A program made the position numbers and the translations under genes. The notes beneath the pieces were generated by a model. That model worked only from the letters and a program-made list of their open reading frames with translations, ran no database searches and was not told where the DNA came from. Of a stretch of DNA of 64,000 nt, positions 32,772 through 45,019 are shown one piece after another. Source of the DNA: Phytophthora hibernalis (Eukaryota; Oomycota; Peronosporomycetes; Peronosporales; Peronosporaceae). How positions within the stretch are numbered: the first letter of the stretch is position 1; the number at the start of each line of letters is the position of its first letter. Location of the stretch: contig JAAKBF010000035.1 of assembly GCA_012656075.1 (NCBI GenBank), forward strand, positions 711,858 to 775,857, given 5' to 3'.

Positions 32772-34917
32772 ATGACTCATCCGTCGCGTCTTCTCAGCGA
32801 CGCCACCGCCGCTCTTCGTGCCATCACTCCGGGCGACGAGGTAGTCTGCTCCATCTTCATCACCTCAGCATCCTGCACTCTTTCTCACTCTTCATTCCAT
32901 CTTCCTTCAATACCACAGGCACAATCGCCGGAGCCTGCTGATGCTCCTGCCGACGTTCCCGGCCCTGCCGAGTCCTTGGTGCCGACTCCACAACGTCCCG
33001 ATGGTCCTCCGCCGGCTGATGGTGGTGCAGCTGAAGGTTCACCACTTCGCACGCGTCCGTCATCCCCAGAAGCTTCGCCTGTCCTAGCATACCTGCTTCG
33101 CGGTACTCCCGCGGCGGTCTCCGCCCTTGGGCGCCCGAGACACTCGTCTTGTCTCGGTAGGGTGTCAGACCGACACCTCCGGCGTCACTTCCACTCCCGT
33201 TGCTCCGACCGATCCTTCGGTCTCTGCTCTGGTCGAGCAGCGTCTCGTTCAATTGGGTCAGCTTGTGGTTGGTATGGCCCGTCAGCGTCCTCGGCGAGTC
33301 GATTCGTCGCTCAATAGCCGGATGGAGCAAGCCACAGACCTCGGTGAGGTTCTGAATGCCGCTGTGTCTCCCGCCCAACTTTCACCGGGTGAGGATGAGC
33401 TCGTCGTCGACCTTTGTAACGAGGTGCGGAGGTCAAGGCTCGGCTCGCTGACACCGAGGAATGTCTCCAGGCAGAAACGTGAAAATGCGAGTAGTTCGAG
33501 CGCTTCAGCACCCAAGCTGCCAGCGACGAGGATCGTACTCGTGACTCTCTGGATAGCCTTCGTCAGTCTTACATCGCTTTCAAGGACGAGCATGAACAGG
33601 CGGCCGCCAAACGCTGCTATCGCCGACACGACCGCATCGTGGGGCTCAGAGCTTCTAGCGCGACCACGGCCGAGGCTTCGGTAACGTCGACGCAGCGACT
33701 CCTCCACCAGGACCGTGAGCGTTTTAAGGCTGGCTTGGTGGCCTATACTGAGCAGGTGGCCCAGTATCGGGCTGCCCTCGAAGCTTCCGACCAAGCCTCG
33801 GTCGGTGCAGTCCCTCCTCAAGTTCAAGCCCTCGAAGCTCAAGTCGCGATCTTGAAGCGGGCGAACTCCATTCCGCGTCGCCACGCTGCTCTCCACGAGA
33901 TCGATGTTGACACATTGGTGCTTGCTTCTGCTGGTACGTTCTACCCTTTTTTCCTTGCTCCATCAGTCGTCCTAAGCTCTTCTTTCCTCGTTCAGGTATT
34001 ACTGCGGACAACATCGACTGGGAGTTGCTCGGGCTTTCTCCTCCGAGCATCACATCAAACCGTAGTCGGAGTGTGTCTTCGGAGAGATCGGAGGACGACG
34101 AGCAAGAGACCAAGGCCCGGAGCCGGGGCCCAAGCCTCGCTTCGGCTGCAGATGGTGCCTCCGAGGATTCGGACGACCTGCCGCTCATTCCATCGGTATC
34201 CCAGCGTCGAACGAATCGGCGCAAGCGCCTCCGGTAGCAAGCATCCCAAGCTCCGCTACCGCAGGCGACGCCGGCGTATCCTCCACACGTTTCATCGGGA
34301 CCGCCAAAGTCGACCCTTCTGCTAGTAAACGGTTGGGTCGTCCCTCTGAGAGTTTGGGTGGCCCAGCTTACGGACACACGCCCAAACCTTCGGTCAGCAC
34401 ACCACCACCTCTCTAGGCGTCTGAGCTTCCTGCTGGATCGCCACCGAGCCCCTCGGCCAGCCGGGGTCGCCGCCTGTGTCTTCACCGAGCGGCTCGCTCC
34501 CAAGTCCTCCGCCTGGTTCTCCACCGAGTCCTCCACCCGGATCTCCGCCGGCCTCCGGATCCTCGGTGCCCTCGACCCCGGCCGAAGTCATTGACTTGTC
34601 GGGTGATGAGGTCGATACCGATCCTCGGACGGCCGCTATCGTCGCTTATGGATCATTTTCCTCAGCCGTGACTTCGCCGACTCGTCGTGATGGTCGGTTC
34701 ACCCGCGGTGCGTCGATATTGGCCACTTTTCGATCCCAGAGGGAACTGGAGACTTGAGGCATCCGATGATTTCATCATCGGCTCCCCGTCATCGTCCGAG
34801 TCTTCAGACCTCGGGGTCGCCTATTGTTCCGGCTCCGCCCAAAACTTCGGCGACCTGACGCCACCAGTGTCGTCGCAGACGGCCACGGTCCTCGAGCCGT
34901 CATGGCGTACAGACTGA
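32772..34917 (+). pseudogene. Gag-like, proline/serine-rich frames of a retroelement (tentative)
   Basis: A run of overlapping plus-strand frames starts MTHPSRLLSDATAALRAI and continues with a low-complexity Pro/Ala/Ser-rich part, a helical middle (SALVEQRLVQLGQLVVGMAR) and a PPGSPPS-rich segment followed by PAEVIDLSGDEVDTD. Codon composition is GC-rich, unlike the flanks. The reading changes frame several times. No zinc knuckle, protease or reverse transcriptase follows. It resembles gag-like frames of oomycete LTR elements in style only. Confidence 0.35.
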
Positions 34918-35346
34918 GAATACAGTAGCCAAATTTTCCCCAGAACCGACAAGACACACGCAATTGCATGTTAACCTCCCAACCCGCAGAAGGCATGTCA
35001 ATCGTCTCCATTCGAGCTGTAGGTTTGTTCAGTTGAGCCGAGATCGGAAGGTCTTCCACAGTTCTCTTGTTCAGTTCATCATATACCCAAGGCGACGGGC
35101 GGCTATCCACGTGAACTACATCTCGCGGGGCTTCCTCGTCGGGGCTGGACAAAATGAAAGCGATACTGCTGAGTGAAACGAAAGTAGCCCTTTCCGCGTC
35201 ATAGCCGTAAGTCTGAGCATCACCCGCGGATCTGCTACCGCTGTCGTTTCAAACGTTCTAGGCAGCATACCTTCGGTCGAACACAGCACCAACAGCTGCG
35301 AAAGCAACGCCCTGACTTTGAGTTTGCGCCGTAACGTGACATCTCG
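34918..35346. other. No supported gene
   Basis: About 430 bp between the gag-like frames and the Mutator-like transposase; only shadow ORFs. Confidence 0.35.
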
Positions 35347-36250
35347 CTAGATTGCTGGATTGAATGTCTCGCAGGGGTTGTTTGTCGTAGCGAAACCACT
35401 TTGTGTCTGGAAATATTGCCATCTCCAAAACCTGCGGTTCAACCACGTCTTCGAAAAATAAGCTGCGAAACGCGACAGCTCGGGCTGCTTTGCCCACCCC
35501 CGCTGGAATGCGCTTAGTATCTCGTAAAACCTCTGGTCACTTGAAGAAAAATGAAGGTCGTGGATGGCAGTCATGACGGATATGGTAGTATCTTGCTGCA
35601 GTGAGCGGGTTTTCTCGTAAACTTCTTGGCCACGTGAAAGTAGCACATCAGAAACACAATATCGTTGACTCGTGCCAAGATTTCTTGTATAGCATTCCAC
35701 TGGGCTGCGTCTGCATCACCCATGACGAAGTGTACACAAAGCGGCTTCCCGGTAACAGCTCTGTACACCCGTCTAAGCAGCGTTAGAACCTCTGCGTTGT
35801 GCTGTTGTTGCTGCTGGGCGACAATGAAATCCCAAGAAGGTAGAAACGTCTCGCTCGGTCTGAAATACCCAGTACCACAACCGGGTAGCCCACCTGCGTC
35901 AGCTTGTACATTGCGTTAACGTTGCGTCAACGTGAAGCACAAAAGAATGCGGATCACGATCGGCTCGTCGAAGGAGTTTCTTTGAGCTGATTCCAACGAT
36001 GAAATGGTCACGGTCACTTTAATTCCGTGTCACGGCGTTTCCAGCGATGTCAGTCCGTGAAGTGAAGGTAAACGCAGAGGTTTCTTCCTCTTCTCCTGTG
36101 AAGGCTGCCTCTCGGATTCTCCCCACAGCGTCAAGAATATCGCTCCCTCTGAGTTTCCCAGTGACGTAGTGGTGGGTGAACCGTTGCACAGTACTGAACG
36201 GTGAAGCGGTGGTCTCGACGAGACTGAAGCGCTGGAGAAACACCACCCAG
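35347..36250 (-). pseudogene. Mutator-like (MULE) transposase relic 1
   Basis: Minus-strand blocks: about 36000-35920 with HFIVGISSKKLL and FVLHVDAT (first Asp), 35768-35571 with VHFVMGDADAAQWNAIQEIL (second Asp) and CYFHVAKK, and 35700-35347 ending in the C-terminal signature RRFWRWQYFQTQSGFATTNN. These are the landmarks of the MULE DDE core. The frame breaks at about 36040, 35900 and 35690. No terminal repeats were recognised, and it is clearly inactive. Confidence 0.75.
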
Positions 36251-36949
36251 ATCCGCTTAGGCTTTAGCCAATCCGGACCACTTCCTTCATCGCGGGCGTT
36301 AAAACCGGACGTTGTTGTGCACGAGCTGGCGTCAAATGGCTGAAGGCTACCTTGATCGTTACCAGGCTATCATGTTGACAGGTCAGGATTCGCGCTCGCC
36401 AGGGACACTTCACTGCGATGGACATGTCGACGCAGGCCTTACAAACGCAGAGCAGCCGCAGGACACGCATGGTATGAGGGGCTGGGGCCTGCACGGGACG
36501 AGATCACTTTTGGCGTCACAATATTTCTTGAACTCTGCCGTGAGAGTGTCGGCGTCAAGTAGAGGCATCACGGACGCGATCAGTTGCCAAGGGTGTCTAG
36601 AGCGACGAGTGTGGCCGGATCCATCTTGTAGAAGCGTACGCGGGCGTTGGTGGTTCGTAGTGGTGCTAGTTGGAAAGTGAGTGGCTATGGTAAAGGCCGG
36701 CAACCGACTGCGCACTGATTGGCTAAAAGTGTATCGCTCCTATGAACGCCTCGCGTTGCAGGTGCAAATTGGCTTTTCATGGCGAAAGTTGTATTTTGGT
36801 GGTGCATATAGTACATTTTTGGTGTTTCCGGTACAAAGGAGGGTGTTGTGACAAGTACTCCTCTGCTATCACCCTCGACTGTAACCAAAATGATGTGGCG
36901 TCCAAGGCTTGAGTAGCATTGGCTTTACTCATACCAGTATCATATGAGA
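36251..36949. other. No supported gene
   Basis: About 700 bp between the MULE relic and the right inverted-repeat arm. A minus-strand block near 36410-36715 may be more of the MULE N-terminus but has no diagnostic motif. Confidence 0.35.
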
Positions 36950-37764
36950 CTGCGGCGAACAAAATGATACTTATCCACCATTTAGAGTTATCGAGATAAT
37001 CGACTTTAAAGTTGACCGCCTGGTTTTCGTACCTAGCCGAAATTATAAATGGATGTTGTCTTTTTATCCCTTTCAAAGTGTAAAACTACTTTCGAATGCT
37101 TTAACAAGAGCTTTCCGATAATACACTTTTCACAAAAATTGAAAAGATATTGCGATCATCAGACAACAAAATGTTCCGCCATTTTGGGGGTATGAAAATG
37201 GAGATATTTTTCCAGAGCGTGCCACTTCACCAATTCTTAACATTTTCAAGTGGACAAGGGCTCAAAATAAGCGCAAGACGACCCTCGTGCCTAAACCGCG
37301 ATTCGTACTTGGTTGATTTGTATCATTTGGTTTGACGCCGTCTCGTTTATCGAGACCTCCTATTAGACGCGGTAAAAGGCTCAATAATGAATTCCTCCCC
37401 GAATTCTCGCATGGAGTGCTAAACTGAAAGCCTCCTCCTGTTTATTTACGTTTGCTTATGGCGATTGAACACGAACTGAATATACAGGGCTCTGTTCCTC
37501 GCATGGACCAAACGCACTTCACTAATACAGTAAATATGTACAATGGTATGTGCTCGTTTGCTTCGAATTGCAAGTGCAGGGCTATCCCTCGCATAGTAGT
37601 GGTAGCTCGTGTCTATTACGCGATGGAATTTCATTGTTTCTGTGTGTTTTGAAGCAGAGTGCGCCGCTGGGGCCTGGTTGCCATCCACGTATCAATCCTG
37701 TATAAGTAATAGGCGAATGTACAGCGGTCTGATTTAATTTAATTTATATCCAATCAAAACAGAT
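36950..37764 (-). repeat. Right arm of the large inverted repeat (uninterrupted)
   Basis: Opposite-strand copy of 24537-24602 plus 27917-28673, including repeat R copy C at 36950-37345. It is followed outward (37765 on) by unrelated sequence that starts the second MULE relic. Arm identity is high by eye, with scattered single-base indels. Confidence 0.8.
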
Positions 37765-37781
37765 TTACTTCGTCGGACAGG

Positions 37782-39620
37782 ATGGAGTCCTCCCCGAGGT
37801 CAGCACTAGTTCTGGCGAGAACTGTTCCGTTCTTGTATATGGTGCCAAGACGGACTTATGGTGCTGACACAACAACGTTTTCGAGTGGGATTCACGGTTT
37901 TGAGGTGCTGACCCATGTTTATGGTGCTAAAACGCACTATATTCTGGAATCCACCGTTTCTCCGGCGTCGTACGTACGCTTTGAATGATGACTCACGTTC
38001 TCAAGACTCTATGTTGATTTTGTGCGACTCAAAAGTTCAGGATGATGTTGTCGAAGGCGTGCTTGGTATTGGATCTATAGCTCGGTCCTTTCGAATTGAC
38101 TGACAAGCATGCAACGGATTGAACGCTACATCTCCATCCAAGAACAACCATCTTTACGAACAATCCTGCACTTAGACAGCACACATAGCATTGTGAAACA
38201 GAAGTATCCTGTGTTTGTATTTGGAATTTCGATCGGAGTGGATCATTTCTACCCATCGTGTACTTTTGTACGTCCCAACGCAGAGAAGTGGACATTTGGT
38301 GGTGCTTTGCGTTTCTAAAACGCGAAGTCTTGGAGAAATTGCATGTTGTCTTTTCCCGGATTTCATCATGATAGATGCGGACAAGGCCCAGCACAAGGCA
38401 TGTGTTCGTGAGCAACCAGACAGCATCATTCTGGTGTTCTGGTTCCATGTCACCTCAGAATGCGCATAAACATGCTCAAGAAGCAAAGCTCGATGGGCTA
38501 TCAATTCAGTTGATCTTTCGGAACCTGTACGATGTGCACTTTGCACCTAAGGATGATGAATATCTGCGGAGTCGTGGATTTATTATCGTTTCTTGGCGTG
38601 GGGCTGGCGAAATATGCCCTAAGTTTAAGCGAGTGGCAAATCGGTTAATAAAGCTGTGGCTACAAAACCCACGCTTTTCGCGCTGGCAGGCGTATCATAC
38701 CCCACCTGGCTACGCAGCAACCAACAATCCGCTACAAACCTACAACTACACACTGAAGCTCGTCAACGACAGTAAACGTGCTACACCTACTGAGCTGGTC
38801 AGCCGGCTTGATTTGTCCCGTATCGGATACGAATCCTCAATGGCCCCATTTTCTGCTCTGTCTAAAGTTTCAAAGAGACTGAAAGCCGCATTGCTTCAGG
38901 CAGACATAAAAGACAATGTTAGTGGAGATTGTGCACCACCATGATTTGATATTGGTTCGTGTATCGCCTGGCCCAAGATCTGATCAACATGAGTCTGATT
39001 TAGAAATCGCAGCAGTACGTACAAGGTCATCGGACGCTTGTAGGTCCTACAACTGCGCTAATTACGCAAGATTGATGTGGGTGGGGATGCCCCAAGGCGG
39101 CTGGGTCGTTCATGCAAGTGGAAGAACATGCATATGCCTTGTTTGGAAGAAAGCACGCATTTGTTGTCACGCGATTAATTCAACGAAGTTCGCCGAACTT
39201 CCATGCCCTGGTATGCTCGCACCAGAGCCGCGGTTCGTGAGACCAGGCGCGCCCTTCTCGTCCATCCCCCAACGGAGCGTAGCAATACCCCAACTGGAGC
39301 CCATAGAAGATGGAGCAGTGGTCGTTGACCACATCCATTTGATGAACTCGTGCGCATTGCACCACCAAGTGAAGGCCTACATGTGCGGGCTGTACATGTA
39401 GGCCTTGCACCACCTTCATCGAACCTGCTGGTCAATCCAAATGTACCTTCCGTATCTGTGGACAACAATATTGATGGGCTCCTGGCTATGCTATCCACGA
39501 CCATGGAGCCAGCTGTGACACAGCCGGTGTATGTAGAAGCAGCTCCACCCCAAAGCATGTTGAACAATCCAACTGCTCCGTCCGTATTTGTGGGCAACAG
39601 TAGTGATGATCTTCTAATTA
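37782..39620 (+). pseudogene. Mutator-like (MULE) transposase relic 2
   Basis: The plus-strand order is correct for a MULE: first Asp in ILHLDSTHSI with VFVFGISIGVDHFYP (about 38165-38250), second Asp in FIMIDADKAQHKA with FWFHVT (about 38360-38455), core C-terminus RFSRWQAYHTPPGYAATNNP (about 38675-38735), and a SWIM-type finger CICLVWKKARICCHAI (about 39130-39175). A Pro/Ser-rich tail follows, cut by the copia LTR at about 39624. Frame changes occur near 38315 and 38440. The tail may resume at 44234 beyond copia. Confidence 0.75.
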
Positions 39621-39623
39621 TCT

Positions 39624-39814
39624 TGGAGCGAGGAGCGTTTGGTATCAAGGCCGAATGCAAGTTACACTTGTCTGTTTGAAAGCTAAAAGCGAAGTGATGT
39701 ATTTTGTGGATTGCGGAGTAGGTAGAAGCCAGACACGCTAGCTGGTGGATCTGGTGTCATAACAGGTCGCGGTGACGTTCAGTCCAAGAGTTGAAGCTGG
39801 ATGTTGCTCCAACA
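39624..39814 (-). repeat. Copia 3' LTR
   Basis: About 191 bp, matching 44045-44233 with a dozen or so differences; starts TGTTGG and ends CTCCA in element sense. Confidence 0.8.
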
Positions 39815-42800
39815 CCTCCCCGCCAGCGCTCAACACGAATGGTTCCGTGACAACACCAATTGCCTCACGTAGCTCTCGGAAGCGTGTCGTGGGTAGTGCC
39901 TTTGTTAGTCCGTCTGCCAGCATTTTGTTTGTCGGGCAATACTGCAGTGTCAACTCGCCCGACTCGATGGCTTCCCGAATCGCGAAAAATTTGCAATCAA
40001 TCGTTTTCTGTGCCTCCGAGTTTTTCCCATTGGTGAGACGCTTGATCGTTGATTTATTGTCGATCATGGCAGAAATTGGGGCAGTGGGTGTTGCCTTGAT
40101 AAACTTGGAGACAAGTAACTGCGTCCACCGAGCCACTTCGACTGTGTCATCAGCTGTGATGTATTCTGCAATGGTGGACGATTTCGATACCACACGTTGC
40201 CGCTTTGTGTGCCAATGCACGGAACACCCCGAGACATAAATGACTGCTCCGCAAATCGACTTGCGACCTTCTGCATCATTGGCCCAGTCAGCGTCAGTGT
40301 AAACGCTGACGCGAGGGGCCTCTGGATCCCTTCTGTAGACGATCCCAAGCGCCTTGAGCCTTCGACATACCGAAGGATGCTTTTGACGGCTACCCAGTGC
40401 ATCTTGGAGGGGTTCGAGGCATGGGAGACAACTTGATTGACGGCAAATGAAATGTCTGGACGGGTGACACGGACGAGATACAGCAGCGCTCCAACAGCCG
40501 GCCTATAAGGCACATCGCCGGCAGTTTCGTCCTCGTCCGAGCGCTTGTAAAGGATGATGCCCTTATCCATAGGCGTTTTCCGTGGTCTGCATCCCGACAT
40601 CCCGAAGCGACGAAGGACTTCGCTGGCATACTGACTTTAATCCATGGTCGTGATCCCTTGTTCCGCATCTACATTGACACGAATTCCGAGGAACCAGCTC
40701 ACGTTTCCGAGATCCTTGACGCCGTATTTGCCTTGACGTGCTGTCATGAAGCTCGCCAGGATCGCCTCATCATCATATCCTATTAGTAAGTCATTGACGT
40801 ACATCAGCACAATTAGCACTTTGGTTGGATGAATGTAGATACAGGGGTAGGTACCAACCCGCAGTGGAGCAGAAACCCATTGAGTTCTGAATTCCCTCTC
40901 TACCAGCCTGCTTGAGACCGTAGAGTGCTTGAGCCTCCATGGGGCTGCCCTCCTCGAATCCTTCTGGTTGGCGGACGTATATTGTCTCTTTTAACCCTGT
41001 CTTCACGTACGCCGTGGGGACATCGCCCTGGCGAACGCGCATACCAGTTTGGGTTATGAGCGCGAGGAAGGTGCGGATCGAGTTCAAACGGGCCACGGAG
41101 CGTAAGTTTCAAAGTAATCCTTCAGGAATTCTTGTGTGAATCCTTGAGCGCAAATCCGTGCTTTCAGGCGTTCAGTCGCCCCGTTACCTTTGATGCTAAA
41201 CGCAATCATGCTGCCGATTATGTTTGCGTCTGGGGGTGGCTCCACCACTTCGAATGTGTCGTTGTGGCGCATTGCTTGTATCTCCTGTTGAATTGCCTGC
41301 TCCCATTGGGGCCAGTCCTTGGACCTTTTTGCTTCGCGAAGATTTAGCGGTGCTTGAATGATCTCATCCAGAGCTGCTCCTTCCGCGCTGAGTGCCCTGC
41401 CCGCAATTCGAGCTGAGCGACGTAGCGGTGGCGGGGTCTCTCGATTGGAACGGTCATTGTGAAGTGGTCGCTGGGCTCTAAAATCCCCGTACGGGAACTC
41501 GTTGAATCAGCTTCCGTGTCACTTTGAGCGTGGTCGCGGGCACTATCGGTTTCCAGGTCGAATCCGTCCTCCTCGTCTCTTACGATTACCAGGGGATCTT
41601 CACGATTGTCTTTTGGTGTGGTTTGGCGGCTCTGTGGCTCGAGGAAGATAACACTTCGGCTGTGAACGACACGGTGCTGGTGGCCAGTTACGTAGACAAA
41701 GTATCCCTTTCGTTGTGGGTCACTGCCGATAAAAATGTCTGATCGCCCTTTTGGTCGAAATTAAAATCTAGTCGACCTTTGCTCCGGTGGAATCAAGACG
41801 ACGCAGCATTGCCCAAACGGTTTCACGAGCTTAAGATCAGGTTTTCTACACCAGAACTTCTCGTGTGGCGTCTGGGTTTTATCGCTCTTCGAAAGAATCC
41901 GATTGCGCGTGTGAACCGCACTTCGGACGGCGTACTCTCAGAGGTAATGCGGTATGTTATGAGAGCTCGCGTGCTGTCAGCCAGGGTCCGATGGGTCCGT
42001 TCGGCCACTCTATTTTGATAGTGTACTTCTGGCTCGGACATCTCGGTAGTTATCCTTTCCTTTTCGCGAACTCTCTGAAACTCGCCACCTACAAAATCGC
42101 CGCCGTTATCTGAACGGTAGATTTTGATCGTCTTCTGGTGGTTGAATCTGCGATTGACAACGTTAATGTACGTCTGAAAACTACTGGAAGCAATCACGCT
42201 TGCGTTTGAGAAAGTAGACAGACGTGTGTCCCATCTACTTGAGAGCGAGATAGTAGCGATTTCCATTGTGACTGCGCTGAAATGGCCCAGCTAAATCTCC
42301 GTGGCACACTTCATCTTTAGCATCGGAAGAACGCGTTGCTAGGCGCGGAGCTGGGCTCATCTCGCATTTTTGACTGGGGGTCGTTGATCCCACGATCTTC
42401 ATCCCCTTCACTGCTTCAGATGTTGAAAGTTCTCGAATTGCTCGGTAGTTTAGGTGGTTGAGACGTTGGTGCCAGTCCTCAATTGAATTCGGGCGCAATG
42501 CCACCGCTGCCAGTTTAGGCGGGATTCCCAAGGTGTACACACCACGCGTTACATTTCCAGCAAAACAGGTTGATCATAGATTAAACATTCTTTGTCGGTG
42601 AACTCGACTTTCATTCCACGGTCGATGAGTTGTTTGACAGAGATAAGAGTTTGGCTGAAGCCTGGCGCGTAGACGACGTTATCCAGAACAATCTTATTCA
42701 CCTCATCGAGAGTCATGTTCCCCATTTGTTCGCCCGTTATCAGGTCGCCATCGGCCAGCTCCACTGCATGCGTCTTGCATGTGTGCATGTCAAACAGTTT

Positions 42801-43976
42801 TGCGCGATCTCCGGTGATGTGATACGTCGATCCTGAGTCAATGATCGGGGCACTGCCAGCAATTCCTGGGTCGTAAACACGACAAAGGTCTGCCGGCAGC
42901 TCCCGCGGACTTCAGGTCTTTTCGTCAGTGACTGAACGTGCTTGTTCGTCATCATCTTCAGAATCGGCAGACGCAGTCGGGGCAGTTGACTGCATGGCTG
43001 CCACCATCGACGTTGTCGCACGTGCAGCTCCCTGCTGACGCCGCACAAAAGTCTCGTGATATCCGGTTGTGTGACCGTATTCGCCACATTCTCCGCAGCG
43101 GGCGGTTGAGTAGTCTTTGCGGGTGCTCACCCTGGGCGCCTAGCACCGAAATAGACTTCCGGCCACTTGGACCATTTTACGTCCCAGACTTCGGTGCGCG
43201 TTCGCGAGATACTGTGTCAGGGCCTTTGCGCTTACTAGGGTTGAATGTTTCTGCGCTCCGTGATTTGAACACGCCATGGTGCTTTGCTAGAATGCAGAGT
43301 CGACGAATTGCCCGATCCATTGCGCTGAGAAGGGTTCCAGAGTCCTCCCTGACGATCATGCGCAAAGCATCAGTGTGCCGGCTCCATGCGTTTGTCAGAA
43401 ACCCACTCAGTGCCAAGTTGTTGGATTCTACCGTTTCCGATCCATTCGATGAGGTAGCAGCGGCCATTGCACGTAGTCAAAGTGAGAATTGGTGGTACGT
43501 TTCCGATGGCTTCTTGCGCTCGTTGTCCACTAGTTCACAAACTTGCAACCTCGTCAGACGGTTTCCAAACTCTCACTTGAGATGACGGCCGAGGCTCTCC
43601 AGCTGCGAGACCGGAGTGTCCCTTGTTGGCGATGTACCAGTCTCGTGCATGACCCGTTAGGCTGCGGAAGAACAAAGCATTCTTTGCTGCGTCGGAGAGA
43701 TACACACTGTGTATATCTTCCTCCATGCTGAGCTGGAGGTTAAAGCTGTCAAACCACGCTGCAGCTCCTGCGTAGAACGCTCCGGGACCACAGCACCGCT
43801 GAATGGTTCGATCTTGAACGCCTTAAACACTCTGTCGTATCTGCGAGATTCTCGTCCATTGCGTCACCATGACGACGTGTGAGATTCTCGTCCGCGGCGG
43901 TCGCCATGACGACGTGGCGATTCGAGGTACAATTCGTCCGTTTCTTGCCCGTCGGTTTTTTGCTCTCGACGGTCAT
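39738..43976 (-). pseudogene. Copia gag-pol polyprotein, multiply frameshifted
   Basis: Reading leftwards: gag region (about 43976-43180), zinc knuckle CGECGEYGHTTGYH (about 43095), pre-integrase block TLDEVNKIVLDNVVYAPGFS (about 42700), integrase (IEDWHQRLNHLNYRAI near 42480; DNGGDFVGGEF near 42100), RT (PTAYVKTGLKETIYVRQPEG near 41010; MYVNDLLIGYDD near 40790) and RNase H (SKSSTIAEYITADDTVEVA near 40170; MLADGLTKALP near 39920). The RT box is YVND instead of YVDD, which would remove a metal ligand. Many frame changes and stops make it inactive. Confidence 0.85.
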
Positions 43977-44044
43977 ACTGGGAAGGCCCGTCGTTCATCC
44001 TGTCCTCATGTTCGACCATGCTAGCGTTGCGGCTGTTAACCTCT

Positions 44045-44233
44045 TGGAGAGAGGAGTTTGGTATCAAGGCCGAATGCAAGTTACACTTGTCTGTTTAAAA
44101 GCTAAAAGCGAGGTGATGTGTTTTGTGGATTGTGGAGTAGGTAGAAGCCAGACACGCCAGTTGGTGGATCTGGTGTCATAACAGGTCGCGCAGACGTTCA
44201 GTCCAAGAATTGAAGCTGGATGTTGCTCCAACA
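44045..44233 (-). repeat. Copia 5' LTR
   Basis: About 189 bp, partner of 39624-39814. The divergence between the two LTRs shows an insertion that is not recent. Confidence 0.8.
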
Positions 44234-44528
44234 AAGTACGCACTCCTCGAGCGCACCACGACAGAACCCTCGGTTCTATTATCACCACGACAAGAATCCC
44301 CCTGGGCCGACGAGAACAATGAGGTCCTTCGTCAATCAAGAAGGCGTGGACGGCCTTCACTGCTTGCACGAGAGTCACGCGCTTACCAAACGCCGTCGAC
44401 CATGAACGTCTCAACACTGTGGAATCCACAGATCCTATATATTCCCATACGATTCTACATTTAAAAAAACACATAAATCTGACTCATGCACGTGAAAATG
44501 CTCCTCCTAGATCATTCCTGAATTCGCC
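44234..44528. other. Right flank of copia, possible end of MULE relic 2
   Basis: A plus-strand frame with TTTEPSVLLSPRQESPWADE and RRRGRPSLLARE continues from the LTR edge. It may be the displaced C-terminus of MULE relic 2, but no target duplication proves it. Confidence 0.3.
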
Positions 44529-44846
44529 ATGGAGGGCAGAAGCCGAGGTGTTCTGCTCCTTTTAACTCAACAAGATGATGAATTTCTACACCGTGGTGAG
44601 ATGTGTCACCTCATGTTCCAGGACGAGGCCAAGAAATACGGCCGGATCGTGGGTGACACCACGAACAAGGAGCCCATTCATCGTGCAGAGACACCAGAGA
44701 TGTTCATGAGCGAGATCATCAACTGTGGGGTCTACTCTTCGACGTGGCACTCATGGACACGATCACGAGGAGAGGGACAATATCGTGACAAGATCAGTCG
44801 ACAGCGACTGCACATGCTAGCCCACCCGGGCGCCAACATGACGTGA
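44529..44846 (+). CDS. Hypothetical protein of 105 residues
   Basis: Intact small frame with ATG (MEGRSRGVLLLLTQQDDEFL) and a polar, basic C-terminus. No signal peptide or known motif. It sits between two copia remnants, so it may be transposon-derived or accidental. Confidence 0.25.
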   Translation: MEGRSRGVLLLLTQQDDEFLHRGEMCHLMFQDEAKKYGRIVGDTTNKEPIHRAETPEMFMSEIINCGVYSSTWHSWTRSRGEGQYRDKISRQRLHMLAHPGANMT

Positions 44847-45019
44847 AAAGCATCGGCGACGTGGTTGCATGGACTTTGACGTACGGTGGCGGTCGCTCTG
44901 CTGTGGATCATCCTGGTGGTTCCGTTGTCTGAGATGGAGAGGGTGCTATACTGGTTGCGCTGCCCGAGCAAAAGCGTCGAAGACTGCAGCAGCAGCCTCT
45001 GCTAGATTCAAGGTTCAGG

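Larger units (their letters stand above)
39624..44233 (-). mobile_element. Ty1/copia LTR retrotransposon, degenerate
   Basis: Two LTRs of about 190 bp (39624-39814 and 44045-44233) bound a minus-strand gag-pol. The element-sense LTR starts TGTTGGAGCAACAT. Inside the 3' LTR (left) lies a purine tract, GGCGGGGAGG, that would prime plus-strand synthesis. The domain order gag, protease/pre-integrase, integrase, RT, RNase H is copia-type (integrase before RT). No matching target duplication is seen at the outer edges. It sits in the tail of MULE relic 2. Confidence 0.88.

Noticed and set aside
39624..44233. 5-bp target duplication for the copia element
   Set aside because: The bases outside the LTRs (TATCT on the left, AAGTA on the right) do not match.
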